Source of the DNA: Cervus elaphus
Lineage: Eukaryota > Chordata > Mammalia > Artiodactyla > Cervidae
NCBI RefSeq assembly: GCF_910594005.1
Contig: NC_057841.1
Span: 11,207,001-11,271,000 of the forward strand
Direction: 5' to 3'
Length of the DNA stretch: 64,000 bases
Under the pieces are notes generated by a model. That model was not told the DNA's origin and did no database searches. It worked only from the letters and a program-made list of their open reading frames with translations. Positions 1-11,973 of the stretch are shown here, in pieces (position 1 is the stretch's first letter; the number at the start of each line of letters is the position of its first letter). Position numbers and translations under genes: made by a program.

Positions 1-1095
1 CTAACGACGAACCATGATCACTTATTTCTGGTTTAGTGTCACTTAAAATACCATTGACATTCATCCTGAACTTCATTAGGTCTTTGTTCTTATTCCAGCT
101 TCATGTTGAGCTTACTCTGGTCTTCCTCTTTCATGCAGCTAACTATTTCAAACCTTCCTCTGAAAATCCCATATTCTACTTTTTCTTTTATTTCAGCCTT
201 CTAACCCACCAGGATATAAAATATTACATGATTTGTTTAGCAACACTTGCAAAAGTAAAGCAAAACATAGAACCAACTGACTTACTTATCTGCCCTATTT
301 TTTCTTTCCAACTTTAATGTCTTCTGTAGACTCTCTATGCATTAAATGATTTTCATAAATCTTTTACATTTTTCCAGAGGATAGCCATTTCATGAAAGAT
401 CCAGAATAGAAAATGCTTATTCCAATAGGGACTGATATTCACAGTACTGCTTAATTCAGCTGCCACAGAGGGCAAAAATATATTTTGCAATGCAATATGC
501 TCATTAGTTATTACACGAATTAAACTGTCTACCTAGCATCAATATTATTACCTAATTGGAGGCAGAACTTTTATTCTCAGTTCCTTTCAGACAGCATCTG
601 TTTAAATGTGCCCCTTAATTTTCACTGTACTAAATATATTTTTGGAATCCAATGACACTCATTTGAATGCACTTGATTATTCATATCATATGTCCATATT
701 TACATTGAGTAGGAAATTTTTAAAAAATTGCTAGTTTGTGGTTGAATACTTCTAAAATATATTTATAACTGGAACAATGTCCTAAACTCTGCTTTAATTT
801 TGTATTCATTATCTATTAAAATAGATTTATTCAATTTTAGATTGCCATTGCCACCGACACTAATAATGTGTCTTCTCTTTATGATTAGGCATCATTTCGG
901 CCTCTGTTTTATGAATACCAGCAGCATTATCTTGTCAGATGTCTATAATTTTACTTTGATATTGCATTTTAAATGTTTGTAAAATTTTGAGTGACAACTA
1001 CAAGGAAAATGTGCATTTCTGTCTAAAATTGCAACCAGGCTCTTAGTGTTTTAGTTCCTTGGGCTACATGGAGACAGGAATTTTTGCAGGTTTTT
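1..1095. other. single-copy AT-rich DNA, no gene seen
   Basis: This stretch is AT-rich with frequent stops in all frames. The only open frames are short and low-complexity, with no recognisable domain. I see no splice-flanked exon, promoter cluster or RNA gene, and no transposon I can name. Confidence 0.6.
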
Positions 1096-1104
1096 TCCAC
1101 TGTT

Positions 1105-1178
1105 CACCTACATTCCAGGACAATGTCTGGTACATGGTAGTAGGTGCCAAATAAATTTGCTGAATGATTGAAAATGAA
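1105..1178 (+). repeat. MIR SINE 3'-region fragment
   Basis: The words ACAATGTCTGGTACATGGTA, then a GGTGCCAAATAAATTTG-like stretch and TGAATGATTGA, follow the conserved MIR core end (a 'gtgcctggcacatagtaggtgctcaataaat' type pattern). This is an old pan-mammalian tRNA-derived SINE remnant. Boundaries are approximate. Confidence 0.55.
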
Positions 1179-1205
1179 AAATGCAAGATGCATGCAGAAC
1201 AAATA

Positions 1206-1543
1206 GTGATGGGGAGAGTCCCTTGAACAGAAAGGAGATCCAACCAGTCAATCCTAAAGGAAATCAACCCTGAGTATTTATTGGAAGGACTAATGCTGAA
1301 GCTCCAATACTTTGGCCACCTGATATGAAGAGCTCACTCATTGGGGAAAAAAACCCTGATGCTGGGCAAGTTTGAGGGCAGGAGGAAAAGGGAGTGATAG
1401 AGGATGAGATAGTTGTATGGCATCAGTGACTCAATGGACATGAGTTTGAGCAAATTCCTGGAGACAGTGAAGGATAAGGAAAACTGGCATTCTGCAGCTC
1501 CTGGAATCACAAAGAGTCAGACATGACTTAGTGACTGAACAAC
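1206..1543 (+). mobile_element. BovB LINE 3' end (ART2A-type), 5'-truncated
   Basis: The sequence runs from the 'gagatccaaccagtcaatcctaaagg' region of BovB through 'ttggccacctgat', 'gatgctgggcaag', 'atggacatgagtttgagcaaa' to the tail 'gtgactgaacaacaac'. It is 5'-truncated and diverged, with G-to-A changes throughout, and encodes nothing. An AACAAATA duplication (1198-1205 and 1544-1551) is possible, but the right copy merges with the AAC-rich tail. Confidence 0.85.
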
Positions 1544-1551
1544 AACAAATA

Positions 1552-4036
1552 ATTCAGACTGAGTAGTTCTACACATTAAACTTTGAGCAAATAAACTCCT
1601 TACTTTGAGAGTAAAGTATAAGTGAAGTAACTTCACAGACTTCAGGACAGGACTGGCTTTTTTTTTTTTCACATAATCGGAGGACAGAGAGATGCTCAGA
1701 TGCCATGAAGACATGAAAAGTCTAGACAGCATAACCAGGAAGCCTAATCTTGAAAAAGAAAACTGTACACTTTCAGTTATTCTCAATTTCAACATAGTAT
1801 ATAAATCCTTAATACTTGATATATGTGCTATACAGTAGTTTTTAATTAAAAGTAAAAAAAAAATTGCTTAACTATTTTCTTAGACTACTTTCTATTTTCT
1901 AGACATGCTTTTGAGGACTAATCTTTCTAGGGTCACAAAACAGGGATATTTGTAACACTTAAAACATGATGTCAATGTCAACTTTGCACACCAGAAAACT
2001 TAGAAGGTATCACTGGTCTACTTGGCTGCTGTGAAATAAAAACCGACCCTAGAAAAAAATGCATCCTCCTCCAGCCTAAAGCATCGGTTACCATATACTG
2101 GCTCAGCATTAATCACTATTGTACTAAGCCCATTTTCCCCATTTAATTAATCCTGAATGGGTGGTCCTTTTCTATTATATATGTACCTTGATGCCCAGAT
2201 TGTTACTCTGTTTTATATATGTACAGGTTTTATAAGATCCTTCCTCATAACACAATATTCTCTCATTAATTCTCAATATATACGATATATAAACACAAAA
2301 TTGTTTATTCTGTAAGTCGAATGTCCATGATAAACATTCCCCAGATCCCATTTGTAAGAAATAATTATTTTTGTGTATCAACCTGTGCTGTATTTCATGT
2401 ATAGTTATATTTAGCACTGAATTATTTGCATTTTGTGATACATATAATCATTTTTTTGACCAGCTTTTCTACTAAGGTGAAATATTTTGTGAATGAAAAC
2501 TGAACACTACTCATCTTTTTCTTTTTTTTTTTTTTTAATTTTCCCTTAGAGTACCATCATATTTTTTGACAAATCTTAGGCTTAGGTGTATTGGTATTGT
2601 GAGATACTCCAAAAGCCTTGGTTCTAAATCAGAAGATGCCATGATTCAGCCTGATCAAACTCAGTTTGGAGAAAGTATTGTATTATGGAGAACCGATCAG
2701 GTTATAACACTGAAATTAGAAAGATAAACTATGTAAGTATGTCTGACATTGTGCCAACTGGCCTAACAACCTCAGTAACGATTTAAGGAAAATTTAGCAA
2801 ATGAAAGTCAGATGACAGAACAAGACATAGATCTGGAGAATTTAATATTGAGGTCACAAATATACAGGGCCTGTTCCATAGATATCTGTACATAATAATG
2901 TTTATGCTAAACAAAGACTGGAAACAGGAATGCTCCTGCCCAAAGGATGATGAAACGTAAAACCGAGTCCCACGTGGACAGGACCGGAATTGCGGCAGTT
3001 CTCCAGGCTTCAAAGTGGAGACGACAGAGAACAACAGAAGATGTGGACCAGGACACAAGTCAGACAGTCTTCCTACTGGTTGAGCTAACACTGACGGAGA
3101 CAGAGAAGTGCCCTCACTTAAGAGCAGTGTGAAACCCAGGACTTCATTCATTCCAGGTCAAAGCCACACAAAACAGACTTTCTACAAGATTTCCTGCTAT
3201 CTTAATGAGTAAATTTACTATCATCTACCCATGACGATGAGGACAAGCTGCAAAACGCTTGTCGGGAAAGGTTCAGTGATGTGCGTGTCACTGAGCCGTT
3301 CACATCCCTGGAGGGAGCAGGACCATTCTGGGAGGCAGAGCAGGGGCAGCCGAAGACTTACGCAGTGACAACAGGATTAGTATGGATTAGTATTTTATAA
3401 TTAAGCAACTGTAGCAATTACATTACTTTCAAAAACCATTTTTACTATGTTGGAGAGTGTTACAATCAATATTATAATTACAAACCATGAGCATTAGCTG
3501 CTATTTCATTAAATTACGATGGGATTTGCATTGCTAACAAAAAGACTGTATAACTCTAATTGAATGTCAACTGAACATACCTAGAATAGTGTAGCTTCCT
3601 ACCTGAATGATTAACAAGCCAAAACAGTAATTCCTCAGCATGAACAAGGATTCCATCCCACCGAAAGTTAATTCTTCATTGTAAGTGGAAGCTAACATGA
3701 CTATTTTTAGAGCTACATTCCTTTTATCATGTACCATACGAACTCCGCCACGTTCAGTGTAAAATGATGCGTGTTCAAGCAAAATCAGGCTATGTTAAGT
3801 CATAACTGGGTAAGAGATGATGTTTATTTGATATCCTCAATTAGGGATTTTACATAACTCAGTAATTTACTTACTAAATATTCGCTAAATATTCTCCTGC
3901 CACAGGAAGGAGAATGTTTTGGAGGGTTCAATAATTATATTGGTAAGGTAGAGTCTCAACCTTAAAGTTTCACGGCATGCAAAATCTATACTTTTATAAA
4001 CAGAAAATATAATGACAATAATAGCATAAAGTCTAC
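1552..4036. other. single-copy DNA with two small CpG/GC pockets
   Basis: Mostly AT-rich sequence with poly-T runs near 1661 and 2522. Two GC-richer pockets stand out, about 2940-3140 and 3225-3375; the second holds several CpGs. Open frames in both strands across the first pocket (61 and 122 codons) match no family I know and have no supporting features. No transposon is recognised. Confidence 0.5.
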
Positions 4037-4045
4037 GTGAGGAAG

Positions 4046-4496
4046 GCATGTATAATCAAAGCTATGGTTTTTCCAGTAGTCGCATATAAATGTCAGAGTT
4101 GGTCCATAAAGAAGTCTGAGCACTGAAGAATTGGTGCTTTTGAATTATGCTGCTGGAGAAGACTCGAGAGTTCCTTGGACAGCAAGGAGCTCAAACTAGT
4201 CAATCCTAAAGGAAATCAGTCCTGGATATTCACTGTAAGGACTGATGCTGTAGCTGAAGCTCAAATACTTTGGCCACCTGTTACGAAGAGCAGCTCATTA
4301 GAAAAGACCATGTTAGGAAAGATTGAAGGCAGGAGGAGAAGGGGACGACAGAGGATGAGATGGTTGGATGGCATCACTAACTCAATAGACATGAGTTTGA
4401 GCAAACTCCAGGAGATGGTGAAGGACAGGGAAGCCTGGCGTGCTCCAGTCCATGGGGTTGCAAAGAGCCAGACACGACTGAGCGACTGAACAACAG
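4046..4496 (+). mobile_element. BovB LINE 3' end (ART2A-type) with probable TSD
   Basis: Begins in the BovB reading frame end ('tatggtttttccagtagtc', then 'gagttggtccataaag') and runs through 'cctggcgtgctccagtccatgg' to 'gagcgactgaacaac'. A 9-bp direct repeat GTGAGGAAG (4037-4045) / GTGAAGAAG (4497-4505), 8 of 9 matching, fits a target-site duplication. The 104-codon open frame from 4175 is simply this element read in one frame and is not a gene. Confidence 0.87.
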
Positions 4497-4505
4497 GTGA
4501 AGAAG

Positions 4506-5582
4506 TGAAGTAGGAATGAAATTACTAAATCTATTTACCTGGGATCAAGGAAGACTTTGTAAAAGATGTCATGATTGGGTGCATTCTTAGGGATAAAGTG
4601 ATGCTACAGTTAGACAAGATTAGAAGAGTATGCTTGGAGTCAGATGACTCAGACAGCAAGTGCTACTTGAAAAGCTTATGAAATATCATTCTGTCCTACC
4701 AGATTCTACAAGTTCACTCAACTCTGAATTTCACAAGCATTCTGTAGGGTAGGTGTCAACAGGCATTCTCTGTAAAGGGCAAATACTCAACTGTGCTCTT
4801 ACAAAGCACCCATAGACAATGTGTAACGAATGTGGAGACTTCCCCAATAAAGCTTCACTTACCAAAACAAGCATTAAGATGGATTTAATCCACAGGCTGT
4901 ATTTTGTCATCTCCTCCTAGAAAGAATCAAGAGTCACTAAATGTAGGAAAATGACCAGACTTGTTATTGCAAGAATACCTTGGTAATTTTACAGTGGATG
5001 GACAGAAAGATATCAGAATGAGTCAGAGAAACCCTTCTTCGAATCATACACTTACATTTTTGATAATTCAAGACATTGCAATAGTGAATGGGAAAAAAAT
5101 GGGTTATAATAAAAATAACAGGAATCATAATCAATATGACTTGGTGTTTAATGATATGGGAGGTACAGAATGTGCTGAAGTCATGGAATTAAAATAGAAA
5201 GTAAATTAAAATGCAAGGACAAATTTGGAATGAAGAGCAAATGACAAAGTAAGGACTTGATCCTATAGAGATTGCAATAACAGATGAGTTTGTGTTATAC
5301 CATAAAGGCTGAGATCTTAGCAGACAAATCTTGCTTATTGACTGATTTAGAGGCCATTAGCCAGACATTGATAGTTCAAACTTAACAATAACAACAGCAA
5401 ATTTCCTAATAGAAATTTATTCTCCTGCACTCAGAGCCATGATATCAGGTCAGGTAGATGTCATCTTGTTCATAGATGTGTCCCGGTTGGTCTAAGCCAG
5501 CATCTCTCCTTTCTGGGCAGTATTCCTATTGATCACTGAGAGAAAATTGGCGATGCCTGATGTGTTTGGCTTTTTCATACTG
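4506..5582. other. single-copy AT-rich DNA, no gene seen
   Basis: No repeat family or exon recognised. The 78-codon open frame at 4961-5197 is AT-rich and low-complexity, with no domain. Confidence 0.5.
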
Positions 5583-5634
5583 TTTATGGGGTTCTTGAAG
5601 CAAAAATACTGAAGCAGTTTTCCATTTTCTCCTC
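5583..5634 (-). repeat. short Bov-tA SINE fragment
   Basis: About 50 bp reading 'tttatggggttcttgaagcaaaaatactgaag...ttctcctcc' is the reverse complement of the Bov-tA middle ('ggagaaggaaatggcaacccactccagtattcttgcctggagaa'). It is heavily diverged and directly abuts the next BovB piece. Confidence 0.5.
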
Positions 5635-6037
5635 CATAAAGAAGGCTGAACACCAAAGAATTGATGCTTTAGAACTGTGGTGCTAGAGAAGACTCTTGAG
5701 AATCCCTTGGACTGCAAGGGGATCCAAGCAGTCAATCCTAAAGAAAATCAACCCTGAATATTCATTGGAAGGACTGATGCTGAAACTGAAGCTTAAATAG
5801 TTTGGCCACCTAATTCAAAGAGCCAACTCATTGGAAAAGACCCAGATGCTGGGAAACATTGAAGGCAAAAAGAAAAGGGGGCAGCAGAGGATGAGATGGT
5901 TAGATAGCATCACTGACTCAATGGACATGAGCTTGAGCAAACTCCAGGAGATAGTGAAGGACAAGGGAAGCCTTGTGTGATGCAGTCCACAGGGTCACAA
6001 GGAGTTGGATGTGACTCAGTGACTGAGCAACAACAAA
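5635..6037 (+). mobile_element. BovB LINE 3' end (ART2A-type)
   Basis: Starts at 'cataaagaaggctgaacacc' and continues through 'gaattgatgctttagaactg', 'ttggccacctaattcaaag', 'gatgagatggttagatagc' to the tail 'gtgactgagcaacaac'. 5'-truncated and non-coding, with several indels and point changes against the other copies in the window. Confidence 0.87.
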
Positions 6038-7037
6038 ACCAAGATGTGTTTAAAGGAGGGGATGCTAATGCTATTATTTCCCAAGGGTAAGAGATATACA
6101 CACCATGCAAGAGCCAGACATTTCTTCACAAAGAATTGTCCTGCTCAAAATGTCCACTGACCTATGGTAATCAGCATGCCTCACTCATGGTCATTGTTCT
6201 CTGGACAGGACTTTGAACCATCAGAGCCAACACGTTGCTAAGCATTGACACTGGGGCTTCACAGAAAGTAACCAGGGAGATTTCCCTTAGATTTACGTTT
6301 GCAAGCTGGCGGCTTTGCTCTTCTCCTGTCTGCCTTTGTGCTAGTGTATTTTCATAAAGCTGAATCCTACACATGGAAGGAACTTGAGTTGATCCTGGAG
6401 AGAGGGCATAACTGCATTTTGGTGACATATTTGTGAGTATCAAAGTGAAACCCAGCCTACCCTTCGTCTATTCTTTGATTTGAGTCAATAAATTATCTTT
6501 TTGTACAAGCCAGTTGAAAAGCCATTTTTCAACTGAAAGAAAATTCTATCTGAAAAAGAGTCATGAATAGAGAATCCTGGGGAATATAAAAAATTTAAAG
6601 TAAAATCAGAATAAATAGGTGAGAGAGGGAGGAAGATCTAGAAATGGCCGGTAACATAGAAGAACCAGGAGAAGTGATTTGACAAAACCCAACAAAGAAG
6701 AAACAATTTAAAGAAATGCTCAGCAGTGTTATGTGCTCAAGGATAATGAGACTCTATGAAAAGTTTTATATATATATATATATATATATATGGCAATAGA
6801 GAAACCAATGTCCAAATCTGCCAACTTAATTTCAGGTGCAGAAACCAGATGGCAACTTTATAACCCCAATTGCTTTTTGGACCATCTAGTCATATACTTT
6901 GGTTTATCAAGGTGTGATGAGATTACTTATACAGTACACTACAAGGATTAAAAAAAAAGAGAATTACTGATATTAATATTCTGATTGAAACCTATATAGT
7001 CCACAAAATAGTTTGAATCATAAATCTCCATATTTGT
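6038..7037. other. single-copy DNA with a TA microsatellite
   Basis: AT-rich sequence without recognisable exon or transposon. It contains the TA repeat listed separately. A 90-codon minus-strand open frame (6171-6443) has no recognisable domain. Confidence 0.5.
6767..6791. repeat. (TA)n microsatellite
   Basis: About 12 uninterrupted TA units. A likely length-polymorphic locus, with no other meaning visible. Confidence 0.9.
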
Positions 7038-7247
7038 GTGGTTGTTAGTCACTCAGCTGTGTCTCACTCTTTGGGATACCATGGATTATAGCCTGCCTGG
7101 CTCCTCTGTCCATGGGATTTCCCAGGCAAGAATACTGGAGTGGGTTGCTATTCCCTTCCCCAGGGGATTTTCCCAAAGTAGGGATTGAACCCAGGTCTCC
7201 TGCCTTGCAGGCAGATTCTTTACCATCTGAGCCACCAGCAAAGCCCA
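7038..7247 (-). mobile_element. Bov-tA SINE
   Basis: Reverse-strand copy of the ruminant tRNA-Glu-derived SINE. The tail side is at the left ('gttagtcactcagctgtgtc') and the tRNA-related head at the right ('ccatctgagccaccagcaaagccc'), including the B-box-like 'gggattgaacccaggtctcctg'. About 210 bp, near full length. Open frames on both strands here are SINE translations. Confidence 0.92.
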
Positions 7248-8302
7248 CATCTACATATACATACATATATATACACACAAGACATAAAATATTACAACAT
7301 CACAGTACTAGTGATGTGGTGATGTGGTAGGTTAATGACAAACTGCCCTTATTAGAAAATTAACATAACTCCAAGTCAGCTTGGGAAAAGCCTTAATTTC
7401 AGTTGCATATAGAGCCTCCTCTGTTTCCATTGTCAAAGCTGGTATCATTTATTGCTTCTGCATTAATGCTCCAGCTCACTCTGGCAGTGTGGTAATTAAT
7501 GTCAAGTTGTCACTTATATAACCTTACCGTAAAGAATGAGTAGCTGATGATATATTCTGGAAGATGGAAACGGGAAGACAATCCTGGTGATTGGTTGAAG
7601 TGAAATAATGTTTCCACAGGAGGCCAGAAGAATACTCTGCCTGCATTGAAGGGAGAGAGTGTGAGACATCACAGGGGGTGGGGGGGAAAGACTTTAAGAA
7701 AACAGAATGAAAAAGGGTATGACGAAAAACATTTTCTTCCCCTAGTGATTGATCTGTGAGTGAACCATAGGTTTCTGAGCAAGACATGCCAAGTAATTGC
7801 TGAGACAACCCATGGTTGGTGCTGTGGTCCAGGATAAGGGAGAATTCCCCAGGAGATGGTAGTTTGAGCATCTTGGAAGTCAGAAGAATGATGTGGGAGC
7901 CAAAGTGGTGTGATTTTCCAGTCCTAAGCAATTGTAAACTAGGTCAAACCCACACAAAATCAGGAACTTTGTAATAACAGGGGAGAAATATGCCGAATTC
8001 CCATACTAACTAGGGAGTTAATGATGAATTACGTTAATTAAACTTATTAATATAACCCTGGGGCATCTTCTTGGAAAATCAATATCTGGTGAAATTTATG
8101 CAAGAATAAACCATTATTACTTGAATCTGAAGTGATGTTCTAACAGCAGAGACTTATCTGTAGCTTCCTGTATAGTTACTCAAAATTTAACTACTTCTTC
8201 ATCCACAACAGACTCAGTTACCTTATCATGTGAACATTGGTGAATATACAGCAACCCCACATTTCTTCTCTACTATCCAATCTACAACTGTTGTTGAAAC
8301 TG
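7248..8302. other. single-copy DNA, no gene seen
   Basis: No transposon recognised. The 135-codon minus-strand open frame at 7524-7931 shows no domain, signal peptide or repeat, and its start has no support; I treat it as chance. A G-rich run lies at about 7674-7685. Confidence 0.45.
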
Positions 8303-8313
8303 CTCATGAATAC

Positions 8314-8528
8314 ATTTTTTTTCCTGTTTAATCTTTAACTCATGTTTGACTCTTTTGCAACCCCATGGACTGTAGCCCACCTGACTCCTCTGTCCAGGGG
8401 ATTTCCCAGACAAGAATACTGGAGTGGGCTGCCACTTCCTTCTCCAGGGAGTATTTCTGACCCAGGGATCAAACCCATGTTGCATGCATTGGCAGACAAA
8501 TTCTTTACCACTGAGTCACCAGAGAAGC
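8314..8528 (-). mobile_element. Bov-tA SINE with 11-bp TSD
   Basis: Reverse-strand Bov-tA, with a poly-T stretch at the left end (its A-rich tail) and the head 'ccactgagtcaccagagaagcc' at the right. A perfect target-site duplication CTCATGAATAC lies at 8303-8313 and 8529-8539, which fixes the boundaries and marks an L1/BovB-machinery-type insertion. Confidence 0.93.
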
Positions 8529-8539
8529 CTCATGAATAC

Positions 8540-9560
8540 TTGGGACTGACTTATGATTTTTAACTCTGTATTATGGGAAGTGCTGCATACACTCCCCAGG
8601 CTGAGGCTGATAACAGATGATTTCTGAGAAGTTCATTACTTAAAATCAGCCTATCACAAAAGTCCTATAACCTTTGATTGTTTCTTCCGTTGCCCTATTT
8701 TTACCAGCCCCTCCCACCTACATCCATGGCTAAAAGGATCTGCATTACGCATTTTGTCTATATCAGATCCACAGGCTCTCAGCTTTCAAGTCTCCCCACC
8801 CACTGACACCCTGACAAAATTTTAGCATCATTTCAAGCCTTTCTTTCAATAATAGAAGCTTTTTATAAAATTGATGTGATGTATATCTTCTCAGAACCCT
8901 TCTTTAGAACTATGCATGCAAGCACATATACACACACATCACACACAAATGTGGATCAAATTTTAATGCATAAAAAGCTACTAAACACGGTACCTGAACA
9001 ATGGAAATAAATAAGCAGTTATGGAAGTTAAAGGAAATTTTTCTGCTATTCTGATTGTAGTTGATGCAGTTGATGTACAGTCTGTAGTCTTCACTACTCC
9101 GCTCATGGAATGAATGTATTACCTCCATACCTAAGAGATGACTCTGCTCAACTTCTAAGGAAGCTTCAAGATATAAACCTCTGGTATCACCTGTTGAACC
9201 AGGAACACATATTCCAGATGATCTGAATTCAGTTATGCGTAGGGCTCCCCCATCTCCATGTTTTCCTCAAATCTTATACAAGGGTAAATTGCCATTTCAT
9301 TATTGTGCAACAGAATGGACTTCCTCTAGACCAAAACTTGATGCACAGTTGAATCCACAGCTGAATCGCTGTTGAGAGGTTTCTGTTTATGGAATCGTCA
9401 AGTGAAATTCTCTCTAAGACTTTAATACTGGGTTCTGTCACTTTTAGTGTCACAGCCCATTTCTTTTATGGACTCATTGCTTTCTGTCAGGTACTGCTCT
9501 TGCAAAGGCATAGGCATGTGATAAAAAAATATTTTTCTTATTTCGGATTCTCTCAGAGCC
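8540..9560. other. single-copy DNA, no gene seen
   Basis: No repeat or exon recognised beyond a short CA-rich patch near 8923-8945. Open frames are short and shadow one another on opposite strands. Confidence 0.5.
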
Positions 9561-10408
9561 AGACACTGAACTGAGAATTCAAGTGCAAGGTGATTTATGA
9601 AGGAAGGGCTCTGAGGAAGCTCTAGCAAGTGGCCAGACAACAGGATAAGGAAGTTGGAGGCGTCCAGCCTGCCTGAGGCTGTGCAGAGCTCTGGGCTGTA
9701 AATCATGCCTTGGAGTTCGCTCTGCTTTGAGACAAATGAGCAGGGGGTTTATGCTCCAATCACGGACCATCAGTTACAGGCTGCCTCAGGAGCAAGGAGG
9801 TGACATCCAATCCCTCCAGACAGATGAGGCTCTCTGGTGACTCAAATTTATCCCCAAAAGAAGGTTACAGGTACAAATGCAGTTAGTAAAACCACAGGAG
9901 CTTGCTGGCGAGGCTGACACGCAGAGCAGGTAGAAAGAATGAAAACCCACCTGGTGAGTCAGGGGTTAGGGAATGGGGGGTGGGAAGAGCTTCTAGAAAT
10001 CTCTCCCCTGGAAGGATTCTATCTGACTGGTTGACACTAGGAAAGAAACCCTTTCGAAGTCCCTGGAGGCTGGCCAAAAGGTTTGCTGACAACAAACTGA
10101 GAGGCACTTTTCCACCAAAATCTGCAGAACTAAGCAAGAAGCATGGGAAGGCAGCATTCGGGCCAGGTCAGGCACCCACCCACAGCTGCCGGTGGAAGGC
10201 TGTGTCTGCAGCCTCAGCAGCTCAGGGGCCCCTGAGGAGCCCTCAGGACCCCATGGCCTGTGGCCTCAGAGGGTGCGAGAAGCTTTGGGGAGTGGCTTTA
10301 GCAGCTAAGGCAACACTGGCTTGTGTGTGTGTCGTTCAGCTCTGCCCTGCCAAAGGTCCAAGCTATAGTGAGCTGAGCAGAGGGGATGCACAAGCTTGTG
10401 CAATAGAG
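9560..10408. other. GC-richer unassigned stretch with a 194-codon open frame
   Basis: GC content rises visibly from about 9600 to 10340. The longest open frame of the window (9902-10486, plus strand, 194 codons) lies mostly here. It is rich in basic residues and Ala/Gly, has no domain, transmembrane segment or repeat that I recognise, and runs into the Tigger relic that follows. High GC with few stop codons explains such a frame by chance. The 'ggtgatttatgaagg' opening resembles the edge of some old mammalian LTRs, but I cannot name a family. Confidence 0.4.
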
Positions 10409-11060
10409 CAAGTCCCCGATATACAAGCATGTTCCATTCTGAGAACATTCGTAAATCCTATTTGTTCCTTAGCCCAGCAAAGTTAGCCTAGGTTCCCAGC
10501 CAACACACTGCCATGTAGCACTTCGCTGTATTGTTTATGGGGCTTCCCTGGTGGTGTTAGTGTTAAAGAACTTGTCTGCCAACGCTGAAGACGAGATGAG
10601 GGTTCAGTCCCTTCCTGGGTCAGGAAGATCCCCTGGAGAAGGGCATGGCAGCTCACTCCAGGATTCTTGCCTGGAGCGTCCCATGGACAAAGGAGACTGG
10701 CGGGCTACAGTCCATGGGGTTGCAAAGAGTCAGACACGACTGAAGTGGCTTAGCACGCAGGTAATGTTTATAACACTTTTCACACAGATAATACATAGAA
10801 TAGAAACACAAAAAGATAAACATTGTTAATCTTACAGTTCAGTACCTTGAAAAGCGCTGAAGAAGTACAGAACAAGAGTTGGCATACAGGTACTGGCAGC
10901 GAGTGAAAGACAAGGAGAGTGTGTGACTGGAAAAGGGAGAGGAGATGGGCGATGGAAGAGCTGAAAGATGCTCAACAGCAGCAGATGGACGGCAAGCTGC
11001 AGTCTCTCTCACTCCTGACACTGGCAGAAATCACATCCTCGAGAGCTCACAGCTGGAAGG
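10409..11060 (-). mobile_element. Tigger/pogo-family DNA transposon relic, C-terminal end of transposase and terminal region
   Basis: Read on the minus strand, about 11020-10840 translates to a peptide beginning SGVRETAACRPS and continuing LSALPSPISSPFSS. I recognise this as the serine/proline-rich C-terminal tail of a mammalian Tigger (pogo-superfamily) transposase. Then come the 3' untranslated part ('ctgtaagattaacaatgtttatc', plus-strand 'cagttcagtaccttgaaaag') and the terminal region ending near 'agtccccgatatacaagc'. A Bov-tA SINE interrupts it at 10539-10760. The transposase is a non-functional fragment and the exact Tigger subfamily is uncertain. The other end of the element was not found. 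Confidence 0.75.
10539..10760 (+). mobile_element. Bov-tA SINE nested in Tigger relic
   Basis: Forward Bov-tA: head 'ggggcttccctggtgg', middle 'ggtcaggaagatcccctggagaagg', tail 'gtcagacacgactgaag'. Flanking repeats GTATTGTTTAT (10528-10538) and GTAATGTTTAT (10761-10771), 10 of 11 matching, are the duplicated Tigger target and show the SINE is younger than the transposon. Confidence 0.93.
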
Positions 11061-11098
11061 TTCACACATAGAGGACTTAGTGTTTCTTTGGCATTTGA

Positions 11099-11310
11099 GG
11101 GCTTCCAGTGCCTCAGTGGTAAAGAAACCACCTGCCAATGCAGGAGATGCAAGAGATGGGAGTTTGACCCCTGGGTCAGGAAGATCTCCTCGAGCAGGAA
11201 ATGGCAACCCACCCCAGTATTCCCTGCCTGGAGAATTCCATGGACAGAGGAGCCTGGCGGGCTACAGTCCATGGGGTCACAAAAGAGCTGGACACGACTG
11301 AGCACACACA
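11099..11310 (+). mobile_element. Bov-tA SINE
   Basis: Forward copy from 'gggcttccagtgcctcagtgg' to 'ctggacacgactgagcacac', slightly diverged in the head. No clear target-site duplication. The overlapping open frames of 79-118 codons in several frames and both strands are SINE translations plus flank. Confidence 0.9.
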
Positions 11311-11962
11311 GCAGGATGTACCCTCTGTCTTCCGGAGAGGCAAACTAGAAAAGAAAGCAGACGACTGCCTAGAATCTTCCTTTAAAGTGTTATCACCACA
11401 CTGTAATAGGAACAAAGGTATATCTCAAATAAAGCTCTTTCTCCGGGTGGTCTCAGATCTTATCTCACTGTGGCCAATCTCTTGGGGATGCCTAAATTCT
11501 GTGAGAGGTAAAGACTGGTTTTGAAGCTGGGGAAAATGTTTGAGTGTGTTTTCATTGTGATCAGTTTAAATACAAACAGTGAATTTTATTATATTAATCC
11601 AAAAAATGCTAGACATTCAATGAATAAAAAATTCCATCTTTATTTTTGCTGTTAAAAAACTCTGTTCCTCTATAAAACATACTATAATTGGCATCAGTGA
11701 GTGGCACATTTTGTAACAATAACTTCAGCTATCTATTTTGACAACTGCTCCTTCTGCCTGCACAGAATGCTTTGCTAAAATCTTAATAAGCAGTTTTTCA
11801 GACATAAAATTCATTTTCTCTCTATGATATAATTGTCAGCCATTCGTGATAGAAATAGCATGACAGACATTGACATAAAATTTTTAATTGTAGATATGAA
11901 GTTTTATCCATCCTGTTTCTTTGTAATCAATGGCATGTTCATGTCATTCTTGTCAATGTCTT
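11311..11962. other. single-copy AT-rich DNA, no gene seen
   Basis: No repeat or coding signal recognised. Confidence 0.5.
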
Positions 11963-11973
11963 AATCTCTTTAT

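Noticed and set aside
2947..3151. Opposed open frames on both strands, possible exon
   Set aside because: Overlapping open frames in a GC-rich pocket are expected by chance; no matching splice sites or conserved motif seen.
7524..7931. 135-codon minus-strand frame
   Set aside because: No domain, no upstream or splice context, unremarkable composition; treated as chance.
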